A stretch of 30,784 nucleotides of DNA from a virus, in the IMG/VR virus record IMGVR_UViG_3300021356_000103, positions 1 to 30,784 of that record; one strand, written 5' to 3'. A program made the translations under genes and the position numbers. Numbering within the stretch: the stretch's first letter is position 1; every line of letters begins with the position of its first letter. The notes under the pieces are model-generated. The model worked only from the letters and a program-made list of their open reading frames with translations, was not told the origin of the DNA and searched no databases. Below are positions 9,393 to 17,333 of the stretch, piece by piece.

Positions 9393-10619
9393 CTAGTGTT
9401 TTATCCATTTAGATTTACCGCGCATAACTTGTACAAACTCGTTAAGCTTGATATTAGATAATCTTATTTTAGCGTTTCGTAATTTAGCGCTTTTTTCTTG
9501 ACGTAATCTTTGTACTAAATATTCTGGTTGGTTCATTCTAGTACCTACAATAGCATGTAGGATATAAGCATACATAGCTTCTTCAGCCATTTTTGGTACT
9601 CTAGTGTCCAAGTCATATGCTAAACCATCAGAAATGTATTCTAAAATGATTAGGCGATCAACTAAATCATTTGAAAAAGAAAACTTATTTTCTCTTTCGT
9701 TTATTGTAAACCAACCATTGATTTGGCTGATTTCTGGTTGTATACCATAAAAGCCACTGTTCCAAGCAAAGCCTTGCCCAAACCCACCACCATATATGTT
9801 AGCCCAAACAGGTGATCCGTCTTGTAGTTCGTTATTTATATTCTTTAAACCATTTGTGTCCCAACGATTTTCTGTTATTGATGTACCTTCAATGTTGTTA
9901 TCAAAGTTACTTTGCGTTGGTATACCGTCATTATCTTGTATTGGCGTTTCGTAAGGATTACTAGTAAGAGTGGTTGGGTATATAATATGTTTTGCTCCAG
10001 ATTCATCTATCCAACTCATATTTACGTAGTTAACGTAATCTTGAGGCATTGGTACGCTTAAGTTGTGAGGTACTGTTAGTTCTTGCGATTTAATACTTTT
10101 AAGTGTATCATAACTAAACTCTTGCATTGCTCTTTTAGCAAAGAAAATTACATCTGTTCTTTTTACGTCAGAAATAATTTTACCAGTGCCAACATAAGCA
10201 ACCATAAAGTTGTTTATAATATCATCTAGTTTTATATAAGAATATGAGCCCCAATTTTCTTCTACAGTGTTACCATAAGCGTCTCTATCGCCATAGTTAC
10301 CACCTAAATTAGATTTCAACTGAATAACAACGGCTGTGTTTGCGACTAAAGCACCAGTAATTGTTATTGTATTGCCAACAACAGTGTATGCAGAAGTATA
10401 TTCTGTATAAACTAAATCACCCGGCGCAGCTGTATAAAGCTTAAAATTGTTTAAAGCATAATCAGTCTGTAACGGATCGTAGTTTCCAAAAACTAAATCA
10501 GTATCAAAAGTTGTAGTAAAAGATTCACCCGCAACACCTGTGCTTGATAAAAAGCTCTGCGCTCCCGCGTAATATTGTCGATTATTTTCGGTTATTAAAC
10601 CGCCATTAGGTGTAGGCAT
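9393..10619 (-). CDS. Head-tail connector or tail ring protein, 408 aa
   Basis: ATG start (MPTPNGGLITENNRQYYAGA). Three parts are visible. First, an N-terminal strand-rich unit (residues about 20-105) with AYTVVGNTITITGALVANTA, which recalls small beta-sandwich adaptor domains of podoviral tails. Second, a helical core from about 130 (KLDDIINNFMVAYVGTGKII, then DVKRTDVIFFAKRAMQEFSY) followed by VPMPQDYVNYVNMSWID, of the type seen in P22 gp4-like or crAss-like ring proteins. Third, a basic helical C-terminus (EYLVQRLRQEKSAKLRNAKI). The gene lies directly between the 232-aa ring candidate and the giant tail protein, which fits a ring joining portal and tail. The family assignment is from recalled sequence style and gene order. 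Confidence 0.7.
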   Translation of the reverse strand: MPTPNGGLITENNRQYYAGAQSFLSSTGVAGESFTTTFDTDLVFGNYDPLQTDYALNNFKLYTAAPGDLVYTEYTSAYTVVGNTITITGALVANTAVVIQLKSNLGGNYGDRDAYGNTVEENWGSYSYIKLDDIINNFMVAYVGTGKIISDVKRTDVIFFAKRAMQEFSYDTLKSIKSQELTVPHNLSVPMPQDYVNYVNMSWIDESGAKHIIYPTTLTSNPYETPIQDNDGIPTQSNFDNNIEGTSITENRWDTNGLKNINNELQDGSPVWANIYGGGFGQGFAWNSGFYGIQPEISQINGWFTINERENKFSFSNDLVDRLIILEYISDGLAYDLDTRVPKMAEEAMYAYILHAIVGTRMNQPEYLVQRLRQEKSAKLRNAKIRLSNIKLNEFVQVMRGKSKWIKH

Positions 10620-10625
10620 AGTTTA

Positions 10626-11324
10626 TTAGCTTTTTTGATTTATTTGTTCTTTTTGAATTTCTGCTGCAGCTGCTTGTATTATAGTAGGATCTTTAACAAC
10701 AACGCCAGCATACAACAACACTTTTAATATAACTTCTGGTTGCTCCGATGGGTGCAGTTCAAAATCAACAGAGTTATTAGAATCGTATTGATAATAGTTT
10801 TGACCAGGCGGTATTGTAAAATTCCATACAACGTTCGCTGGTTTTTTAACATACGATACACTAATATTAGAATTTATACTACTTGGGTATAAATAAAGTT
10901 TTTCGTCCTCGTATATATACAACGGGTATTTATCTGTGGGTTTTGTAAGAGGCGATTGGTTTATATATAAAAGATCGTTTCTTTGTATTCTTTGTACTTC
11001 TGTTTCGTCTTTATATATAACAGTACCTAATCTATAAAAATCTGTTCCTCCTGGAAGCGTGAAGTGATCTGTGCTAAAAGTAGCGTTACCAATTGTTTTG
11101 AATATCGCTATTTTTTCGTCAATATTTTTAATACGATCAGCATATTCGCTATCGTTATCTGGCACTCTTAACTGTTGATTTAAACTTTCAAAATAATTTT
11201 CAAAAGTTTCAAGTTGAACTTGAGTAGCTATCTTATTAAACTCATCAGGCGTCATATAGCCTCTTTGTTCTTTATTTAGTATTAATAAGACTGTTTTGTA
11301 AACTAAATCTACATTTATTGCCAT
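10626..11324 (-). CDS. Head-tail connector or tail ring protein, 232 aa
   Basis: ATG start (MAINVDLVYKTVLLILNKEQ) behind a strong hairpin (11341-11380). The N-terminal segment LVYKTVLLILNKEQRGYMTP followed by DEFNKIATQVQLETFENYFE is a helical signature that I associate with ring or connector proteins of crAss-like and related Bacteroidetes phages. A strand-rich middle (residues about 85-165) includes FYRLGTVIYKDETEVQRIQR and YPLYIYEDEKLYLYPSS, and a C-terminal helix (EVILKVLLYAGVVVKDPTII) closes the protein. No enzyme motif. Position after the capsid genes and before the tail genes supports a connector role. The exact ring number cannot be given from sequence alone. Confidence 0.7.
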   Translation of the reverse strand: MAINVDLVYKTVLLILNKEQRGYMTPDEFNKIATQVQLETFENYFESLNQQLRVPDNDSEYADRIKNIDEKIAIFKTIGNATFSTDHFTLPGGTDFYRLGTVIYKDETEVQRIQRNDLLYINQSPLTKPTDKYPLYIYEDEKLYLYPSSINSNISVSYVKKPANVVWNFTIPPGQNYYQYDSNNSVDFELHPSEQPEVILKVLLYAGVVVKDPTIIQAAAAEIQKEQINQKS

Positions 11325-11340
11325 TTGTTATTTCTTTTTA

Positions 11341-11380
11341 TAATACATAGAGGACCGCGTGAAGCGATCCCCTTGTATTA
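11341..11380 (-). promoter_or_regulatory. Near-perfect 40-nt RNA hairpin between structural genes
   Basis: On the transcribed strand TAATACA (11380-11374) pairs with TGTATTA (11347-11341). Inside, AGGGGATCGC (11373-11364) pairs with GCGGTCCTCT (11358-11349, two G-U pairs). One A (11348) is bulged and the loop is 5 nt (TTCAC). That gives 17 pairs. The sequence after it is A-rich (TAAAAAGAAATAAC), not a T run, so it does not look like a simple Rho-independent terminator. It ends 16 bases before the ATG of the 232-aa gene, so it could be an RNase processing or stability element or could limit translation. Confidence 0.6.
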
Positions 11381-11390
11381 ATATTACATG

Positions 11391-12155
11391 TTAAGAGAGT
11401 TTTTTCTCTATAGATTTAAAAACTTCTAAACCTTCATCTGTTTTAAAGAAAGCAGCCATAGCTGAGTATGGGTGTTCATCAAATGGAACTGTCATTAGCT
11501 TCTTACCGTTTGATGCCCAAGTAAATGTTCTTTGGTCATCTGCTAGTTTAATAATATTAGCTTCAACGGCTTTAATAGCAAAGTTTCTTAATTGCACGTT
11601 TTCATCGTTAGCAAGCTCAATAAATAATTCAGCATTATCTTTCGCGAAAACCATTAAGTCTCTTTTTATTTCTCGACTAGTCATTTTAGAAACTTCAGAT
11701 CCAATTTCAACTCTAAGTATAGCTTCTGCTTGGTCTATATCCATTTGAGCAGCAGCGTTTAAAGCTTCAACCTGTAGTTCTAAATCATCTAACTCATCTT
11801 CTGCTTCTTGTACCTTGTTAAACTCGTAATACTTTTTGTTTAAAGCAGGGTGATAAATAGATAAAAGTTTTTGTAAGTTTTGTTTTTGTTTAGGTACAAA
11901 TAAAGTACCGTTTTCAAATATAATATGCCCAAGTGTTACTTCACCCTTTTGTTCTTCTACAAGTGGTGAATTTTGATTTGTAGCATATCTTAGTTCTTTT
12001 TGCTCACCTGATTCTTCATCAAACCAAAGCAGTGGAAATCTTGCTGAATGTCTTGATGGTAGTGTAGCTGTTAAAGGCGTGAAAGCACCTTTTAAAATAT
12101 AAGTTCTATCTTTAATTTGCCAAGATTCTTTCTTGGCTTGTATTTGTTTTGCCAT
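11391..12155 (-). CDS. Conserved post-capsid structural protein, 254 aa, function unknown
   Basis: ATG start (MAKQIQAKKESWQIKDRTYI). N-terminal residues 15-110 form a compact strand-rich domain (TLPSRHSARFPLLWFDEESG, then ELRYATNQNSPLVEEQKGEV). Residues 115-150 are an acidic coiled-coil-like helix (VQEAEDELDDLELQVEALNA). Residues 150-225 contain a helical part with NDENVQLRNFAIKAVEANII, resembling a HEAT-like helix pair, and the C-terminus is ETGLEVF-like (KTDEGLEVFKSIEKKLS). It sits right after the MCP and is flanked on both sides by hairpins, so its expression may be set separately from the MCP. I infer a head or neck protein from position. I do not recognise a named family. Confidence 0.65.
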   Translation of the reverse strand: MAKQIQAKKESWQIKDRTYILKGAFTPLTATLPSRHSARFPLLWFDEESGEQKELRYATNQNSPLVEEQKGEVTLGHIIFENGTLFVPKQKQNLQKLLSIYHPALNKKYYEFNKVQEAEDELDDLELQVEALNAAAQMDIDQAEAILRVEIGSEVSKMTSREIKRDLMVFAKDNAELFIELANDENVQLRNFAIKAVEANIIKLADDQRTFTWASNGKKLMTVPFDEHPYSAMAAFFKTDEGLEVFKSIEKKLS

Positions 12156-12192
12156 GATATAATATAATAAAAATGTTAATAAGAGTAATAAA

Positions 12193-12218
12193 TACCCTCG
12201 CCAATAAAGACGAGGGTA
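12193..12218 (-). terminator. Hairpin terminator or attenuator after the MCP gene
   Basis: On the transcribed strand TACCCTCGTC (12218-12209) pairs with GGCGAGGGTA (12202-12193), 10 pairs with one G-U, loop TTTATT. It is followed by a T-rich stretch, TTTATTACTCTTATT. The element lies 20 bases after the MCP stop and 38 bases before the next ATG. It fits a partial Rho-independent terminator that would let MCP mRNA outnumber downstream mRNA. The T run is interrupted, so read-through is likely. Confidence 0.6.
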
Positions 12219-12237
12219 AATACTACATAAGGTATTC

Positions 12238-13662
12238 TTAGTCAGTGAAGATCACGAAGTTGTTAGCTCCTTGAACACACAAACATCTTTCAGATAGGAA
12301 GTGTACTTCCATTGCATCAAGATCAGAAGTGTAAGCTCCTCCAACAGAACCAGTCAACCAAGACTTCATACGACGATCGTCAGTTTGAGACGCTCGGTAA
12401 CGTACGTGCAAGAATGGACGACGGATATTAGTTCCTAGGATTTGATCGTAAACTGTAGAAGTACCAGCAGGAACTAGTACACCTTCGATACCAGAATCAG
12501 CAACAGCTCCACGAGTTGAAGCATCGTTCAAGTATTTCCAGTCAGTTTTATAGAAATCGTAAGAACCTCTGCGGAATCCAGAGAAACCAAGGTTAAGTGC
12601 CATATCTTCTGAATTTTCAAACAATCCATAAGCAACACCACCATCAGGTCCGCTTGATACACCACCTAGCATGTTATCGATAGTCAAAGAAAGTTGACGG
12701 TTTACGAAAAGCATGTTTTCTTCGATAGCACCCTGAGTGTCAAGGTTTTTAAGAATAGCATCAAAGTCAGTCAAGTCTCCAGCAGCAGGTGCAAACGCAG
12801 AGAAAGTATTTCCTCGTGATTTGATAGCAGCGAAAAGTCCTTCAGTTCCTTTGTACTTAACGTCTCCAACGATGTTAGCAACACCAGAACCAGCAGCAGC
12901 TTTAGTTCCTTCAACCACGCTCATTTCAAGATAATCTTCGAAACGTAGACGAGTTTCAGACTCAGCTTTCAAATACCAAAGGTAACCTCCAGTTCCGTCT
13001 TCAGTAGCAACTTCTACCCAACCGATTTGAGAAGCATCAGATCCAGAAATAGCATATTTAGATTTGATGATAATTGGTTGATTAGAGAATTGAGTAAAAG
13101 AAGGAGTGATTGATTTAATATCAGCGTCTCCAGTTCCTTTTTTGTATTCAGAACCGTATACGAAGATTTTAACAGTGTCACCTACAGTAAATGTAGCGGC
13201 AAGGTTAGCTCCAGTATAAGTAGCAACAGTAAGAGTTGCAAGTGTTCCAGCACCGTTATCAACGCTCAACTCAACCAAAGCAGTTACTTCAGCTCCTGTA
13301 GCAGGATCCAAAACAACGATAGTTTGGTTAGGAGAAATTACGTTGCTAACATTAGTAGTACCTCCGATAGCAAAAGTCAAAGTAGTGTTGGTGGCAACAG
13401 TTACATCGTTGTAAGCAACGTGTAGACGGTTTTGCTCAGACCATACTACTTGATCAGAAGTCATAGGCATTTCAGCTCCTACCATACGCAAAAATCCAGA
13501 AAGTGTACGGTTTCCGTAACGCTCTACTTCTTGCTCGTAGATTTCAGGTAGATACTGTTGTGCAAAGTCATTATTTCCATCTGTAAAACTCAAATAGTTA
13601 TCAGATAGCAATTGTTGTTTTTGGCTAGGTACAATTGAGCCAAAAGTTGGTGTTAAAGCCAT
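12238..13662 (-). CDS. Major capsid protein, 474 aa
   Basis: ATG start (MALTPTFGSIVPSQKQQLLS) behind an A/T leader with no Shine-Dalgarno. The N-terminal block YEQEVERYGNRTLSGFLRMV (residues about 42-61) and then MTSDQVVWSEQNRLHVAYND (about 67-86) match what I remember of MCPs in crAss-like and marine metagenomic phages. Residues about 88-190 are a Thr/Val-rich beta domain (TTNVSNVISPNQTIVVLD) that could be an insertion on the capsid surface. The rest is alpha/beta and fits an HK97-fold subunit, although the fold cannot be proved by eye. Position after portal and scaffold and before connectors supports the call. Codon use differs from neighbours: Arg is mostly CGT rather than AGA, with many C-ending Phe, Asp and Asn codons. 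This fits high expression. Confidence 0.85.
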   Translation of the reverse strand: MALTPTFGSIVPSQKQQLLSDNYLSFTDGNNDFAQQYLPEIYEQEVERYGNRTLSGFLRMVGAEMPMTSDQVVWSEQNRLHVAYNDVTVATNTTLTFAIGGTTNVSNVISPNQTIVVLDPATGAEVTALVELSVDNGAGTLATLTVATYTGANLAATFTVGDTVKIFVYGSEYKKGTGDADIKSITPSFTQFSNQPIIIKSKYAISGSDASQIGWVEVATEDGTGGYLWYLKAESETRLRFEDYLEMSVVEGTKAAAGSGVANIVGDVKYKGTEGLFAAIKSRGNTFSAFAPAAGDLTDFDAILKNLDTQGAIEENMLFVNRQLSLTIDNMLGGVSSGPDGGVAYGLFENSEDMALNLGFSGFRRGSYDFYKTDWKYLNDASTRGAVADSGIEGVLVPAGTSTVYDQILGTNIRRPFLHVRYRASQTDDRRMKSWLTGSVGGAYTSDLDAMEVHFLSERCLCVQGANNFVIFTD

Positions 13663-13673
13663 TTTTAATAATT

Positions 13674-14891
13674 TTAATTGTTAAATCCTAATTTTTTAAT
13701 TTTCAATTTTGAAGAACTAAGAGCATTATCATTTAACACTTTTACTTTTAAACCATTTTTAAATTCAGATTGAGCTGCTTGTCTCGGAGCTGTGCTCGGG
13801 TTTTTAGAACCGTCTACAACTTGTTTGATAGCATCTGCTCTACCTTGCTCATAAAAATGATGTGCAATAGCATCAGCGTTAGAAGCGGCGTATACAGCTT
13901 TGTGATAACCAACCGGATCTTTTACACTACCGTCTTCTGCAAGGAACTTCCCTAGAAGATTGTTAATGCTTGATTGGTTTTCTGCAACCTTTGCAGGATC
14001 TTTAACGCCGTATCTAAACTTCTTTTCACCTAAATTGAAATCAAAACCTTTGAAATCTTCAGTAAATAATTGTTTTGTTTGGGTTTTAAACTGCTCATGT
14101 TGCTTAGCTGCTACATCTTGCTCTTGGTTATATCGATTGAAAAAGTCCATAGCTTTTTGTTGCTCTTGAGTTACGCCTGGTCTCAACTTGATCTCATCGT
14201 AGTATTTACTCTTTGTTTGCTCTAAAAAGTTTCTGGCTTTTGCAATTTCTTCTTTATACGCAAGTTTTTTCTTGCGAATGTCTTTTTGCTCGTCTAACTC
14301 TTCATCGTATGAAAAGTCTTCAAGTAAAAGACTTATATCATCGCCTTCTAAATAAGGCTTTGTTTGTTTATAATATTCTCTCAATAGAGTATTATTGTCT
14401 ATGCTAGAATAATCAGCGTTTAATCTTACGTAATCTTCTAACGTTCCACCCGTTTCGTTCATAAACGTAACAAGTTTTTCAATATTTTCAGGAAGAGGTA
14501 CTCCAGCTACTTCGTTGTCTCTAATAGCTTCTTTTACCTCTTGTTCAACCTGCTTAACTTCTTGTTGTACTTCTTCTTCAGTTATTTCTTGAATTACTGA
14601 CGCTTCATCTTGAACGGCGCTTTCCCCTTGTGGTACTTCTTCAACCACTTCCTGTACAACTGCGGCTTGTTGATCTGAAGCCACGTCTGTTGCTTCTTGC
14701 TTTGTATCGGCATCTTCCTGTGTTTTTTCTTCAGACGGGATTACCACTTTGGTAACTTCATCTACTGTTTCACCTTGTTTAGGCTCAGATAAAGTAACTT
14801 TAATAACTTCATCTTTAGATTTACCTAAATTTTTAGGCTTAGAAGGAGTTTTTATTTTAAACTCTCCTTCTTGTTTTACTTCTTCTGACAT
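13674..14891 (-). CDS. Probable head scaffolding or assembly protein, 405 aa
   Basis: ATG start (MSEEVKQEGEFKIKTPSKPK). The first 160 residues are strongly acidic and Gln/Val-rich (VIQEITEEEVQQEVKQVEQE), with low complexity. The middle (about 185-290) is helical and charged (LREYYKQTKPYLEGDDISLL, then EEIAKARNFLEQTKSKYYDE). The C-terminus is basic (LKVKVLNDNALSSSKLKIKK), as in scaffolding proteins whose C-terminal tail docks on the capsid protein. It lies exactly between portal and MCP, the usual place of the scaffold. No protease triad is visible. Assignment is by composition and position; an internal head protein is the alternative. Confidence 0.65.
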   Translation of the reverse strand: MSEEVKQEGEFKIKTPSKPKNLGKSKDEVIKVTLSEPKQGETVDEVTKVVIPSEEKTQEDADTKQEATDVASDQQAAVVQEVVEEVPQGESAVQDEASVIQEITEEEVQQEVKQVEQEVKEAIRDNEVAGVPLPENIEKLVTFMNETGGTLEDYVRLNADYSSIDNNTLLREYYKQTKPYLEGDDISLLLEDFSYDEELDEQKDIRKKKLAYKEEIAKARNFLEQTKSKYYDEIKLRPGVTQEQQKAMDFFNRYNQEQDVAAKQHEQFKTQTKQLFTEDFKGFDFNLGEKKFRYGVKDPAKVAENQSSINNLLGKFLAEDGSVKDPVGYHKAVYAASNADAIAHHFYEQGRADAIKQVVDGSKNPSTAPRQAAQSEFKNGLKVKVLNDNALSSSKLKIKKLGFNN

Positions 14892-14924
14892 AATATAATA
14901 ATATAAAATTAATAAAAACTATTT

Positions 14925-17333
14925 TTAACGAGGTTCAAACTGTTCTAGTCCAAATCCTCCAAGCGTATCAAAACCAGCTGATTCAAAGTTTTTAGGTAAT
15001 TCATCATTTTGTCTTTGAGCTATCAGCTCTGACTGTTGTGTTGCTTGTATTCTTGTTCGCTCGTCTTTGCGATCTTCTATTTCTTTTTCTTTATCTCTTT
15101 CCGCTTGAGCTCTTATCTGCGCTAATTGCATTTGATAGTTAAACTCTTCGGCCATTAGCTGCTTTTTAATTTCAGCTTCAGTTTGTAGTCTTTGTATTTC
15201 AAACTGAGACTTAGCCTGCTCTAGGTTAACTTTTTCTTGAGTAAGAGCTTGTTGTTTTTGTACTTCAGCCATAGCAGCGGCTTCTGAAGCTTGAGCATTT
15301 GCTTGTGCTTGAGCTTGAATATTAGCTTGAGCAGCGGCTTGATCTTTTTCTTGTCTTTGCTTCTTTTTAAGCTTCAACAATTGATTAGCCATTTTTAAGT
15401 TTCTAACTTGACGAATATCAATAGCATCGTCAAGATCTATACCTCCAGACTGTAAAGCAACTTGTATGTTTTGCTCCAACTGCGCTTTATCCTCTTCATC
15501 TGGCTCTAATTCTAAATAAATTCCAAAATCATGAAGATTTAAAGAATCTATTTCTTTCAACGTTTCAAAATTATAAACAGATATACTTTCTTTAAGTGAG
15601 TTAGCTGTAAGCGGAAAGTCTAATGAGTCTGATATTTTAAGCGATATATTTTCACACACTCTAAGCGTTAGATACAACTGAGCCTGCATAAGGTGCCTAG
15701 TTGCTGTGTTTGACGCGTTAGCAGCTAGTTTCTGTAATCCTAGCAACGTGTCTTTATCTGGCATAGAACCATCTCTAGCCTCATTAAGACCCGTCACGTC
15801 ACGAATCATTTTTAAATAATATTCATACGTGCCTATTAAACTTTGTATTTTAGCTTGACCAGAAGACGATGCTAGTTCTTGAATTGGAACTTTACCAGCG
15901 TTCATAGCACCGTCTTGAGTAAGTGATCTACCCACAATACTACCAGTTTGGAAATACATATTAAGCGCCTCAGCTGGGTTGTAATTAGTACCATTACCTA
16001 AATCAACTTCAGCTAAACCGTCCATATCTAAAAATACACCATCAGGCACTATTCTAGACATTACTTGTTGTAGTTTCAAATGTGTTAACTGAATCATATC
16101 AGCAAAACCAGTGATACGACCAACTAACGACTCTATTCTACCTTTGTACATACGAGGAGCGCAAATAGCGTAGTTCATTTCTACTCTAGTTGTATCAGCG
16201 TATGGCCTAGACATATTTTCTGCTAATTTCCACTCTAGCATATAATTATTACCTAAAACCTTAGCTCCTCTGTATAAAACCTCTATACTTCTACCAACTC
16301 TTTCAAAATTATCATTTTCAGGTGGATTAAAAGTATCTGGTTTTTCTATAGCTTTTAAAAGCCCTTGTTCTGTTTGTTTTATTTTAAACACTTGGTTCAT
16401 ATAAGTTTTGTATTCAAAATACATCACTTGAACAGTATTTTCGTCGTAATTACCCCACCCAGTTATATACTGAGAATTACCAGGCATATTTTGTATTTTT
16501 TCTAACTCTTCCTCCGGTATATCTGGAAACTGTTTTTTAAGCTCTGGTATTGTTATAGATTTAACTTCACCAACATAGTATATATCGTCAAAGTTTGGAT
16601 CTTCGGTATATGAATAAACCATATAAGCTGGATCCACATATTCTATATTTATACCATTAGCTACGTTAAACGTTGTTTTAACCGCCGCGATACCAAGAAC
16701 AGCTAAATCATAATTTAATCTACGTCTAGTTAGATTATATTTGTTTCTAGCTAAAGTATTGTTTATAACTTCTTCTTCAGCTACTTCTATACCTTGTTTG
16801 TATGAAAGCTGCATATGAAGCTCTAGTTCTTCTAACGTAGACGGTAATTCGCTAGGTGGTATATTTGATCTTGAAAAATCTTGACCAGTTACAGCTTTGG
16901 CTTCTTCTATTAAATCTTGTGAAACCATATCAGCTGCTATAGAGTTCGCGTGATCTGTTCTTTTCTTTTGAGATTCAGGATCTTGCGCATAAGCTATAAT
17001 ATCGTACTCCTTATTAGACATACCATTAACAACTATATCTACAAACTTTGGTATAATTGGTACTGGTTTCCAGTCTAAGTTTAAATAAGACAAATCACCG
17101 TTAATTGATAATTCATCTTTATATTTTGCAATAGACTGCTCGCCTCTAGCGTACAATCTTAGTTGATGAAAATTACTATAACTTTGGGCATACCTGTTTC
17201 CTGAACGACCTTCTTGAAACCACTCGCCTTCAATAGCTCTTGCTACCTGTAAGCCGTAATCTAAGCTTGCTTTTTCTTCGTCGCTAACAACTTGGCTAGG
17301 AAAAGAGCTATTACTATTAGTGTATACTTTCAT
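14925..17333 (-). CDS. Portal protein, 802 aa
   Basis: ATG start directly after the TerL stop (TAAATG). The body has typical large-portal stretches: SYLNLDWKPVPIIPKFVDIV (about 83-102), helical YKQGIEVAEEEVINNTLARN, an aromatic wing-like section with YVDPAYMVYSYTEDPNFDDI, the stem-like RIESLVGRITGFADMIQLTH and DVTGLNEARDGSMPDKDTLL before a long helix. From about residue 645 to 770 the protein is an Ala/Gln/Lys/Glu coiled coil, likely the barrel and an extension into the capsid. The length is within the range I recall for crAss-like or podoviral portals. Order TerL-portal-scaffold-MCP makes the role secure. It forms the ring at one capsid vertex through which DNA is packaged and ejected. Confidence 0.85.
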   Translation of the reverse strand: MKVYTNSNSSFPSQVVSDEEKASLDYGLQVARAIEGEWFQEGRSGNRYAQSYSNFHQLRLYARGEQSIAKYKDELSINGDLSYLNLDWKPVPIIPKFVDIVVNGMSNKEYDIIAYAQDPESQKKRTDHANSIAADMVSQDLIEEAKAVTGQDFSRSNIPPSELPSTLEELELHMQLSYKQGIEVAEEEVINNTLARNKYNLTRRRLNYDLAVLGIAAVKTTFNVANGINIEYVDPAYMVYSYTEDPNFDDIYYVGEVKSITIPELKKQFPDIPEEELEKIQNMPGNSQYITGWGNYDENTVQVMYFEYKTYMNQVFKIKQTEQGLLKAIEKPDTFNPPENDNFERVGRSIEVLYRGAKVLGNNYMLEWKLAENMSRPYADTTRVEMNYAICAPRMYKGRIESLVGRITGFADMIQLTHLKLQQVMSRIVPDGVFLDMDGLAEVDLGNGTNYNPAEALNMYFQTGSIVGRSLTQDGAMNAGKVPIQELASSSGQAKIQSLIGTYEYYLKMIRDVTGLNEARDGSMPDKDTLLGLQKLAANASNTATRHLMQAQLYLTLRVCENISLKISDSLDFPLTANSLKESISVYNFETLKEIDSLNLHDFGIYLELEPDEEDKAQLEQNIQVALQSGGIDLDDAIDIRQVRNLKMANQLLKLKKKQRQEKDQAAAQANIQAQAQANAQASEAAAMAEVQKQQALTQEKVNLEQAKSQFEIQRLQTEAEIKKQLMAEEFNYQMQLAQIRAQAERDKEKEIEDRKDERTRIQATQQSELIAQRQNDELPKNFESAGFDTLGGFGLEQFEPR

